NCBI RefSeq assembly: GCF_021401345.1
Contig: NZ_JACBGE010000015.1
Location: 1 to 64,000 of the forward strand
Length of the DNA stretch: 64,000 bases
Direction: 5' to 3'
Source: Hydrogenophaga sp. NFH-34
Lineage (GTDB): Bacteria; Pseudomonadota; Gammaproteobacteria; Burkholderiales; Burkholderiaceae_C
This document shows positions 32,645-40,282 of this stretch, one piece after another. The notes beneath the pieces are model-generated. The model saw only the letters and a program-made list of their open reading frames with translations. It did not search any database and was not told the DNA's origin. Each line of letters begins with the position of its first letter. Within the stretch, counting starts at the first letter, position 1. Both the position numbers and the translations under genes were made by a program.

Positions 32645-33850
32645 TCAAAGTGCCATCGCGCACGCATGCGCGCTCGCCCAGGCCCACTGGAAGTTGTAGC
32701 CGCCGAGCCAGCCGGTCACGTCGACCAATTCGCCGATGAAGTACAGGCCGGGCTGCTTCGTCGCTTCCAGGGTCTGCTGGGACAGGTCGCGGGTGTCGAC
32801 GCCGCCGAGCGTGACTTCGGCCTTTTTGTAGCCTTCGGTGCCGGTGGGCACCCGTTCCCAGCGCGCCAGGCGCTCGGCCAGGCGGGCCAGGGCCTTGTCG
32901 CTGCATTCCATGACCGGACGCTGCCAGTCGGGGTCCTGCGCGACCCAGGCGTCGGCCAGGCGGGCTGGCACCCATTGCGCCAGTTCGTTGGCCAGCAGCT
33001 TGCGCGAACGCTGTTTGGCTTCGGTGAGTGCGGCCGGCAGGTCGACTTCGGGGGCGAGGTTGATGCGGATCGGCGTGCCGGCCTGCCAGTAGCTGGAGAT
33101 CTGCAGCACCGCCGGGCCGGACAGGCCGCGGTGGGTGAAGAGCAGGTCTTCGGCGAACACGGTCCGGTTCTTCTTGTCGCCGGTTTCGATCAGCACCGGC
33201 AGTGCCAGGCCCGCGAGGTCGGCGTAGGGCGCCCAGGCCACGCCGTCGAAGGTCAGCGGCACCAGGCCGGGTCGGGGCTCGACGGTGCGCAGGCCGAACT
33301 GCCGGGCGATGCGAAAGCCGAAGTCGGTCGCGCCGATGGCGGGGATGGACAGGCCGCCGGTGGCGATGACCAGTTTGGCGCTCTGCACCGGGCCCTGGTC
33401 GGTGTCGAGTTCGTAGCTGCCGTCGGCGCTCAGGCGCACGGCTTGCACGCCGCAGGGTTGCCGGCGGTCCACGCCACCGGCGTCGCACTCGGCCAGCAGC
33501 ATGTCGATCAGGTCGCCGGCCGAGCGGTCGCAGAACAGCTGGCCTTTGTGCTTTTCGTGGAAAGGGATGCCGTGTTGCTGCACCAGGGCGATGAAGTCGT
33601 CCGGGGTGTAGCGCGAGAGCGCCGAGCGGCAGAAGTGGGGGTTGGCACCGACGAAGTGTTTGTGCGGCTGGCGCACGTCGATGTCGCGGTTGGTGAAGTT
33701 GGCACGGCCGCCGCCGGAGATGCGCACCTTTTCAGCCACTTTGGCGCTGTGGTCCAGCACCAGCACCTTCAGGCCGCGCTGGCCCGCAACGCCCGCACAA
33801 AACAGGCCGGCCGCACCCGCGCCGACCACCACCACGTCAAATGTCTGCAT
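32645..33850 (-). CDS. YhiN/HI0933-type FAD-dependent oxidoreductase
   Basis: 401 residues. The Rossmann FAD site at the N-terminus reads VVVVGAGAAGLFCAGVAGQRG. Family motifs follow: ISGGGRANFTN, a GGLSIPAIGATDFGF segment and the C-terminal GELVDVTGWLGGYNFQWAWASA. This is the HI0933/BaiN-like flavoprotein group, mostly of unknown substrate; a relative reduces bile-acid intermediates in gut bacteria. ATG 33850 is chosen over an upstream in-frame start because the FAD motif then begins at residue 5. There is no operon partner. Confidence 0.88.
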   Translation of the reverse strand: MQTFDVVVVGAGAAGLFCAGVAGQRGLKVLVLDHSAKVAEKVRISGGGRANFTNRDIDVRQPHKHFVGANPHFCRSALSRYTPDDFIALVQQHGIPFHEKHKGQLFCDRSAGDLIDMLLAECDAGGVDRRQPCGVQAVRLSADGSYELDTDQGPVQSAKLVIATGGLSIPAIGATDFGFRIARQFGLRTVEPRPGLVPLTFDGVAWAPYADLAGLALPVLIETGDKKNRTVFAEDLLFTHRGLSGPAVLQISSYWQAGTPIRINLAPEVDLPAALTEAKQRSRKLLANELAQWVPARLADAWVAQDPDWQRPVMECSDKALARLAERLARWERVPTGTEGYKKAEVTLGGVDTRDLSQQTLEATKQPGLYFIGELVDVTGWLGGYNFQWAWASAHACAMAL

Positions 33851-34037
33851 GGGCTGCAGTGTAGGCGGGCCGGTGGGCACCAGGGCGGCTCAGCTTTGCC
33901 CTGCGGCTGCCGATACAGGATCAGGGGCGCGCGTGGCTGCGGGCACGGCGCCCGCGACCGATCACCCAACAACCATCAGGCCTGTCGCACCCGACCGCCG
34001 GAGACAACAGCGGGCGCATTTCTGGAAATGGACATTC

Positions 34038-34298
34038 ATGCGCACGCCCTATCGGGTTCTGGTATTCGGCTTGCCTCAGGAGGCCACCCACCACGACGTC
34101 TGTTCGTTGGCAGAGGGCCTGTGCACGGGGGAAACCCGCTTCGCGGTCGATCCGTCGGGTGATCACCGCCACGCGCTTGCGGTGGTCGATATGGATCTGG
34201 ATGCCCAGCGCGTGCGTCGGCTGGTGGCGAACATCGGCCGCCACGCGGTTCACGGGCGGCGGCTGGAGGCCTGGCTCTGCGTGATGCCCTGGGGCTGA
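34038..34298 (+). CDS. Small RRM-like protein
   Basis: 86 residues. The strand-helix-strand-strand-helix order resembles an RNA recognition motif: YRVLVFGLP (RNP2-like), helix THHDVCSLAEGL, strand TRFAVDP, strand HALAVVDMD (RNP1-like, but lacking the usual aromatic pair), helix AQRVRRLVANIG, and a last strand LEAWLCVM. RNA binding is therefore uncertain. It lies alone between two minus-strand genes and ends 12 bases from the convergent cobA. Confidence 0.55.
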   Translation: MRTPYRVLVFGLPQEATHHDVCSLAEGLCTGETRFAVDPSGDHRHALAVVDMDLDAQRVRRLVANIGRHAVHGRRLEAWLCVMPWG

Positions 34299-34310
34299 GC
34301 GCGCGGGTGG

Positions 34311-35120
34311 TCAGGCGGCCCGGAGCCCGGTGCTGGCCGGGTCGGCCAGTGCGGCCACACCTTGCACCACATCGCCCACCACGATCACCGAAGGGCTGCC
34401 CAGGCCTTCGCGCGCCAGGGTGGCCGTGAGCTCGCCCAGCGTGCTCACGGCGTGGCGTTGCTGCGGCAGGCTGGCGTGTTGCACGATGGCCAGCGGCGTG
34501 TCCGCAGGCAGGCCGGTCAGCAGCTCGGTCTGGATCTGCGTGGCGCTGGAGACGCCCATGTAGATCACCAGGGTGAGCCGCGCGTCGCGCGCGGTGGCCG
34601 CCAGTTGCTGCCAGTCGGTGCCGGCGTCGCCGGGTTTGGCGTGGCCGGTGATGAACACCACGCCGTGGGCGCGGTCGCGGTGCGTGAGCGGCGCACCCAG
34701 CGAGCTGAGGCCGGCCAGGCCGGCGGTGATGCCGTTGACCACCTGCACCGCGATGCCGGCTTCGCGCAGATGCTCGACCTCTTCGCCGCCGCGGCCAAAG
34801 ATGAACGGGTCGCCGCCTTTGAGCCGCACCACCACTTCGCCTTCGCGCGCGGCCATGATCATCAGCTTTTCGATGAAGGCCTGCGGCGTGCTCTTGCAGC
34901 CGCCGCGTTTGCCCACGTGCACGATGCGCGCGGTGGGCGAGGCGTGTGCCAGCACCCCGTCACTCACCAGGTCGTCCACCAGCAGCACGGTGGCGGCAGC
35001 GATGGCGCGTGCGGCCTTGAGCGTCAGCAGTTCCGGGTCGCCCGGACCGGCGCCCACGAGGGTGACGGTGCCGGGGTTGAACGTGCTGGCGGATGCGATG
35101 ACGGTGGCGGGCGTGTTCAT
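34311..35120 (-). CDS. cobA: Uroporphyrinogen-III C-methyltransferase
   Basis: 269 residues, a stand-alone SUMT. Motifs are TVTLVGAGPGDPELLTLKA, VGKRGG, VVRLKGGDPFIFGRGGEE, VVNGITAGLAG and LTHRDRAHGVVFITGH. It makes precorrin-2, the siroheme precursor needed by nitrite reductase NirB. It is the last gene of the nitrate operon and overlaps ybiB by four bases (ATGA), which ties siroheme supply to nitrate assimilation. Confidence 0.95.
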   Translation of the reverse strand: MNTPATVIASASTFNPGTVTLVGAGPGDPELLTLKAARAIAAATVLLVDDLVSDGVLAHASPTARIVHVGKRGGCKSTPQAFIEKLMIMAAREGEVVVRLKGGDPFIFGRGGEEVEHLREAGIAVQVVNGITAGLAGLSSLGAPLTHRDRAHGVVFITGHAKPGDAGTDWQQLAATARDARLTLVIYMGVSSATQIQTELLTGLPADTPLAIVQHASLPQQRHAVSTLGELTATLAREGLGSPSVIVVGDVVQGVAALADPASTGLRAA

Positions 35121-36064
35121 GGGGGGCTGACCGCCGCAGGGAGGTGGGTCTGCACGGTGGCGGGGCCCTGCACTTCTTGCAGGATGTGTGCCACCTGTCG
35201 GGCTAGGGGGGCGGGCACGGGCCGGTGGCCGGCCAGCACGTCGCGGATGTAGGCCGCAGTGGCTGCGGCCGAGATGTCGGCGGGCAGGTCGGGCAGGCTG
35301 GTCAGGGGGCCTTCCTGGGCCGGCTGCAACAGGTGGCGCTGGCCGTCGCGGAAGGCGTCCATCTGCGGCATGCGGCGGGCATCGGCAACGGGTTCGCCTT
35401 CGGTGCCGCGCAGCAGCAGGGCGTGCGCGCCGACCAGGGCAAAGGTGTCGGCCATCGACACCGCGTATTCGGGGTGGGTGTAGCTGCCCACGATCAGCGC
35501 ACGGCCGGCACACGGGTTCATCAGCTTGACCAGGCTGTGCGCCGGGTTGCGCAGGCCGACCACGCGCCGCACGTCGAGCAGGCGCTTGAGGCCGGGCAGC
35601 AGCACGTCGGTGGGCACCAGGGCGCAGGTGCCGGCGGGGAGTGCGGTCACGGCCGTGGCGGCCGGTGTGCCGAGCGCGGCGAACACGGCTTCGCTGGTGA
35701 CCCGCCGGTCCTCGGTGGCCGTGCCGTGCACCAGCACGGCCGCGCCTTCGCGCGCCAGCAGCAGCGCCAGCAGAGGGGTGAGCACCGGCAGCTTGCGGGC
35801 ACCGTTGTAGCTGGGCAGCACCACGGTGGTGTGCCCCAGGTCGGGCAGGCGCTGCAGGCGCGCGTGGGTGGCGTCAAGAAAGCCGGCCATCTCGGCCGGG
35901 GTTTCGCCCTTGATGCGCATGGCCAGGCAGAAGCCGCCGATCTCCAGGTCGGTCACGGCGCCGTCCAGCACCTGGCCGAACAGGTCGGCGGCCTGCGCGC
36001 GCGTGAGCGCCCGCGCACCGTCCTTGCCGCGGCCGATCTCCTTGATGTAGTGGCTGATGCTCAT
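35117..36064 (-). CDS. ybiB: YbiB (TrpD2-like) DNA-binding protein
   Basis: 315 residues, with the glycosyltransferase family 3 fold related to TrpD: an N-terminal helical domain (MSISHYIKEIGRGKDGAR... LEIGGFCLAMRIKGET) and a larger alpha/beta part (TTVVLPSYNGARKLPVLTPLLALLLA). E. coli YbiB binds nucleic acids non-specifically and lacks transferase activity. Such genes often follow nitrate/nitrite reductase genes in Burkholderiales, with no known reason. The gap to the nitrate reductase gene is 73 bases and the end overlaps cobA. Confidence 0.87.
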   Translation of the reverse strand: MSISHYIKEIGRGKDGARALTRAQAADLFGQVLDGAVTDLEIGGFCLAMRIKGETPAEMAGFLDATHARLQRLPDLGHTTVVLPSYNGARKLPVLTPLLALLLAREGAAVLVHGTATEDRRVTSEAVFAALGTPAATAVTALPAGTCALVPTDVLLPGLKRLLDVRRVVGLRNPAHSLVKLMNPCAGRALIVGSYTHPEYAVSMADTFALVGAHALLLRGTEGEPVADARRMPQMDAFRDGQRHLLQPAQEGPLTSLPDLPADISAAATAAYIRDVLAGHRPVPAPLARQVAHILQEVQGPATVQTHLPAAVSPP

Positions 36065-36137
36065 GGGGCGCGATTGTCCGGGAGTCTTGATGAAATCGGG
36101 TAATAAGCAAACGCTGTTCCCGCCCGGTGGCGCCGCG

Positions 36138-39100
36138 TCAATACACGTCGCGCTGGTAGCGCTGGTCGCGCGCCAGTTGCGCCAGATAGGCCGTGGCCGC
36201 GTCGGGGCCCAGGCCGCCGTGGGTCTGCGCCACCTGGCGCAGCGCGGCGTCGACGTCCTTGGCCATGCGGCTGGCATCGCCGCAGATCCGCAGGTGTGCC
36301 CCGTCCTGCAGCCAGGCCCACAGCGTGGCACCGTGTTCGGCGATGCGGTGTTGCACGTAGAGCTTGTCGGCCTGGTCGCGCGAGAAAGCCGTGTCCAGGC
36401 GGTGCAGCACGCCCTGGCGCTGCAGGGCGGTCAGTTCGTCGCGGTAGTAGAAGTCGGTGGCGGCGTGCTGTTCGCCGAAGAACAGCCAGTTGCGGCCGCT
36501 GGCGCCGGTGGCCTGGCGCTCCTGCAGAAAGCCGCGGAAGGGCGCGATGCCGGTGCCCGGGCCGATCATGATCAGCGGGGCCGTCGGGTCGGCCGGCGGG
36601 CGGAAGTGCGGAGCGGGCTGCACGAAGAGCGGCACGTCCGTGTCGCCCGCGCGGTCGGCCAGGAAGGTGGAGCACAGGCCGCCGCGCGGCTGGCCGTCGA
36701 AGTGGTAGCGCACCACCGACACCGTCAGGTGCACGGTGTCGGGTTCGGCGCGGGGGCTGGACGCAATGGAATACAGGCGCGGCTGCAGGCGCTTGAGCAC
36801 CCCCAGCCAGTCGGCTGCCCCGGCGCGCACCGGGTGCGCGCGCAGCAGGTCGATGAGCTGGCGGCCCTGCAGCCAGCCGGCCAGGGCGTCGGCCGGCCCC
36901 TGCAGGCGCGCGGCCAGGCCGGTGTCGCCGCTGCGCTCGGCCACAAACCGCAACTGTTCGGGCGTGAGGCGCGTGATGTCGAGGTGCTGCGCCAGCGCCT
37001 CGGCCCAGGGCCGTTCGCCCACGCCGGGCAGCGCCACGCTGCCTTCGCGCGGCAGGCCGGTGGCCGCCAGCACGGCGTTGACCAGGGCCGGGTCGTTGCG
37101 GGGCCAGACGCCCAGCGCGTCGCCGGCTTCGTAGCACAGCGCGCTGCCGCGCAGGTCGAAGCCGAACTGGCGCACGTCCTTGCTGGCACCCGGGCCGCTG
37201 AGCCGGCGGTGGATCACCAGCCGGTGGGGCAGCGGGTTCTGGCGGCCCACGCCGGGCGGGGCCGGTGTGCGGGGCCGGGGGCGCTCGGTGGCGGGTGCTT
37301 CGCCCGCAGGGAGCGGCCGGCCGGCCAGCCGGTGCACCAGCCGTTCCAGCCACTGGCTGGCGTCGGCTTCGTGGTCGGGTTCGCAGTCGGTGCGCGGCAG
37401 CAGGCGCTGGCCACCCAGGGTTTCCAGCCGCGCGTCCAACTGGCGGCCGAAGCCGCAGAACCGGTCGTAGGCCGGGTCGCCGAAAGCGAGCACGGCGAAA
37501 GGGGTGCCCGCCAGCGGCGGTGCGGCCTCGGCCTGCAATTGCGACCAGAAGCCCTGCGCGTGCTCCGGCGGTTCACCGTCGCCGAAGGTGCTGGCCAGCA
37601 GCAGGATTTGTTGCGCTCCGGCGAGGCCGGCGGCGGGGAAGCGGTCCATGCCGCCCAGCGTGACCGCATGGCCTTCGGCGCGCAGGCGTTCGGCGCAGCG
37701 GGTGGCGAACGCCTCGGCCTTACCGGTCTGCGAAGCCCAGAGCACGGCCACGCCGGACAGCGCGGGGGCGGCCTCGGGCTGTTGGCCGGCCGCCGGCATG
37801 GCGCGACCGGCGACCGATGGTGCGGGGCCGATGCGGACGGCGCTGCTCTTGAGCGCGGGCTGCAGGGACACCGGGTCGACGGCGTTGCCGGTCACGGCGT
37901 TGATGGCCAGGTTGTCGCCGAAGCAGTCGTTCCAGTGAAAGGGCACGAAGCACTGGCCGCGCGGCACCCGGTCGGTCAGCCGGGCTGGCAGCACGGCCTG
38001 CCCGCGCCGCGAGCGCACCAGCATGGGCGCCTGCTCGGCCAGGCCGTGCGCGGCCGCGTCGTCGGGGTGGATCTCGATGAAGGGCCCCGGGTTGAGGCGG
38101 TTGAGGGTGGTGATGCGGCCGGTCTTGGTGCGTGTGTGCCACTGGTGCTGCACGCGGCCGGTGTTGAGCACCAGGGGGTAGGCGTCGTCGGTGGGCTCGG
38201 CCGGCGGCTGGTGCGGGCAGGCGACGAAGCGGGCCTTGCCACTGGGCGTGGCGAAGCGCAGGCCGCCGTCGACGCGGTAGCGGAACGGGTGGCGGCTGTG
38301 CGGATCACCAACTGGGCAGGGCCATTGCAGGGGGGCTTCGCGCAGGCGCTCGTGGCTCGCGCCGCCGATGTCGTAGCCGGTGGCCGGGTTGGCGAAGGCG
38401 CGGATTTCGTCGAACACCTCGGCCGCGCTGGTGTGGTTGAAGCCCTGCGTGTAGCCCATGGCGCGGGCCACGCGCGCGATGAGGGCCCAGTCGGGCAGGG
38501 CGTCGCCCGGCGCGGCCACTGCCTGCGGCGCCAGCGTGAGGTTGCGCTCGGAATTGACCATCACGCCTTCGCCTTCGGCCCAGAGCGCGCCGGGCAGCAG
38601 GATGTCGGCGTGGCGGGTGGTTTCGGTGTCGAGGAAGGCGTCCTGCACGATCACGAGTTCGGCCGCCTGCAGGCCCGCGATCACGCGCTGCCGGTCCGGC
38701 ACGGTGGCGACCGGGTTGGTGCAGATGATCCAGCAGGCCTTGACGTCGCCGGCGGCCAGGGCGTCAAACAGGGCCACGGTGCCCGGGCCGGCATCGGCGC
38801 GCAGGGTGCCCGGCGGCAGTTGCCAGTGGTCTTCGACGAAGCGGCGGTCGGCGGCGGACAGGGCCGAGCGCTGGCCCGGCAGCCCGGGGCCCATGTAGCC
38901 CATGTCGCGCCCGCCCATGGCGTTGGGCTGGCCGGTGAGCGAAAACGGGCCGCTGCCGGTTCGGCAGAGGGCGCCGGTGGCCAGGTGCAGGTTGCACACC
39001 GCATGCGTGTGCGCCGTGCCCTGGGTGCTCTGGTTCAGGCCCATGGTCCAGCAGCTCATCCAGTTCGGGGTCTGGCCGATCCAGTCGGCCACCTGGCGGA

Positions 39101-39923
39101 TCTGGGCTTCGGGCAGCTCGGTCAGGGCGGCCACGGTGGCTAGCGGGTAGTCGGCCAGCAGCGCGGGCATGGCGTCCCAGCCTTCGGTGTGGGCGGCGAT
39201 GAAGGCCGGGTCGGTGTGGCCATTGAGCGCCAGCAGGTGCAGCAGGCCGTTGAGCAGGACCAGGTCGGTGCCGGGGCGGATCGGCAGGTGCAGGTGTGCC
39301 TTGTCGGCGGTGGGCGTGCGGCGTGGGTCGACCACGACCAGCTTCGCGCCCGCCTTGACGCGGTCCATCATGCGCAGGTACAGGATGGGGTGGCAGTCGG
39401 CCATGTTGGCGCCGATGACGAAGAACAGGTCGGCGTGGTCGAAATCGTCGTAGCTGCCAGGGGGCGCGTCGGCGCCGAACGTGCCCTTGTAGCCGCTGCC
39501 CGCGCTGGCCATGCACAGCCGCGAGTTGGACTCGATGTGCGGCGTGCAGATGTAGCCCTTGGCCAGCTTGTTGGCCAGGTACTGCGCCTCCAGCGACATC
39601 TGGCCCGACACGTAGAGCGCCACGCTGTCGGGGCCGTGGGTGTCGATGGTGTGGCGCAGGCGCCGGGCGGTGTCGGCAATGGCCGCGTCCAGCGCCAGCG
39701 GCACCGGGTCCTGTGCACGGGCTTCGCGCACGAAGGCCTGCGTCAGCCGCCCGGGCGCGCTGAGCGCCTGCGCGCAGGTCTGGCCCTTGGTGCACAGGCG
39801 GCCACGGTTGGCGGGGTGGTCCGGGTCGCCGCGCACCTGGGCGACATGGCCATCGTCGCCCACGGTCATGACGATGCCGCAACCGACGCCGCAGTACGGG
39901 CAGACGCTGCGAACGGTTTTCAT
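36138..39923 (-). CDS. nasA: Assimilatory nitrate reductase fused to flavodoxin and NADPH-flavin reductase modules
   Basis: 1261 residues. The N-terminus has the [4Fe-4S] motif (Cys8, 11, 15 and 44, CPYCGVGCG) and the bis-MGD catalytic part to about residue 700 (GSGYKGTFG, CHPILYLRM, VDPRRTPTA, NWMSCWTMGLNQSTQG). A flavodoxin domain starts near 725 (VLWASQTGKAEAF, STFGDGEPPEHA), then a CysJ-like FAD/NADPH reductase from about 900 (RLYSIASSPRAE near 1050, MIGPGTGIAPFRGFLQ near 1119). The enzyme could therefore take electrons from NADPH within one chain. Separate NasA and reductase proteins are usual elsewhere; this fusion is known in beta-proteobacteria. nirD lies seven bases upstream. Confidence 0.93.
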   Translation of the reverse strand: MKTVRSVCPYCGVGCGIVMTVGDDGHVAQVRGDPDHPANRGRLCTKGQTCAQALSAPGRLTQAFVREARAQDPVPLALDAAIADTARRLRHTIDTHGPDSVALYVSGQMSLEAQYLANKLAKGYICTPHIESNSRLCMASAGSGYKGTFGADAPPGSYDDFDHADLFFVIGANMADCHPILYLRMMDRVKAGAKLVVVDPRRTPTADKAHLHLPIRPGTDLVLLNGLLHLLALNGHTDPAFIAAHTEGWDAMPALLADYPLATVAALTELPEAQIRQVADWIGQTPNWMSCWTMGLNQSTQGTAHTHAVCNLHLATGALCRTGSGPFSLTGQPNAMGGRDMGYMGPGLPGQRSALSAADRRFVEDHWQLPPGTLRADAGPGTVALFDALAAGDVKACWIICTNPVATVPDRQRVIAGLQAAELVIVQDAFLDTETTRHADILLPGALWAEGEGVMVNSERNLTLAPQAVAAPGDALPDWALIARVARAMGYTQGFNHTSAAEVFDEIRAFANPATGYDIGGASHERLREAPLQWPCPVGDPHSRHPFRYRVDGGLRFATPSGKARFVACPHQPPAEPTDDAYPLVLNTGRVQHQWHTRTKTGRITTLNRLNPGPFIEIHPDDAAAHGLAEQAPMLVRSRRGQAVLPARLTDRVPRGQCFVPFHWNDCFGDNLAINAVTGNAVDPVSLQPALKSSAVRIGPAPSVAGRAMPAAGQQPEAAPALSGVAVLWASQTGKAEAFATRCAERLRAEGHAVTLGGMDRFPAAGLAGAQQILLLASTFGDGEPPEHAQGFWSQLQAEAAPPLAGTPFAVLAFGDPAYDRFCGFGRQLDARLETLGGQRLLPRTDCEPDHEADASQWLERLVHRLAGRPLPAGEAPATERPRPRTPAPPGVGRQNPLPHRLVIHRRLSGPGASKDVRQFGFDLRGSALCYEAGDALGVWPRNDPALVNAVLAATGLPREGSVALPGVGERPWAEALAQHLDITRLTPEQLRFVAERSGDTGLAARLQGPADALAGWLQGRQLIDLLRAHPVRAGAADWLGVLKRLQPRLYSIASSPRAEPDTVHLTVSVVRYHFDGQPRGGLCSTFLADRAGDTDVPLFVQPAPHFRPPADPTAPLIMIGPGTGIAPFRGFLQERQATGASGRNWLFFGEQHAATDFYYRDELTALQRQGVLHRLDTAFSRDQADKLYVQHRIAEHGATLWAWLQDGAHLRICGDASRMAKDVDAALRQVAQTHGGLGPDAATAYLAQLARDQRYQRDVY

Positions 39924-39930
39924 GCGCGCT

Positions 39931-40266
39931 TCAGGCCAGCAACCAGACCGCACCTTCGCGCGCCTGCACGGCGTAGGTCTGCAGCGTGGTGGTGGCGTCT
40001 TCCAGGCAGGCGCCGGTGCGCAGCGCGTAGTGCTGCTTGTAGATCGGCGAGGCGACCACGGGCTCGCCGCGCAGATCGCCCACGATGCCGCGCGAGAGCA
40101 CGTTGGCGCCGCTGTGCGGGTCGTGGTTGTCCAGCGCGTACAGGCTGTCGTCGCCGAGCCGGAAGACGGCGATCTGCCGCTCGCCGACCAGCGCGCAGAC
40201 GCCGGTGTCGGGCAGGATGTCGGTGAGCGCGCAGATGCGCTGCCAGGCGGGGTGGGAGGTGTCCAT
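39931..40266 (-). CDS. nirD: Nitrite reductase small subunit
   Basis: 111 residues, NirD family with a Rieske-like fold but without the CxH/CxxH iron-sulfur ligands (LDNHDPHSGANVLSRGIVG), as in E. coli NirD. It partners NirB in NADH-dependent reduction of nitrite to ammonia. It lies 16 bases after nirB and seven bases before the nitrate reductase gene, inside the operon. Confidence 0.95.
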   Translation of the reverse strand: MDTSHPAWQRICALTDILPDTGVCALVGERQIAVFRLGDDSLYALDNHDPHSGANVLSRGIVGDLRGEPVVASPIYKQHYALRTGACLEDATTTLQTYAVQAREGAVWLLA

Positions 40267-40282
40267 GGGGGCTGCTCCCGGG

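Noticed and set aside
36057-39143. 1028-codon plus-strand open frame opposite the nitrate reductase gene
   Set aside because: Antisense shadow caused by codon bias. It has no domain and overlaps a gene with full catalytic motifs.
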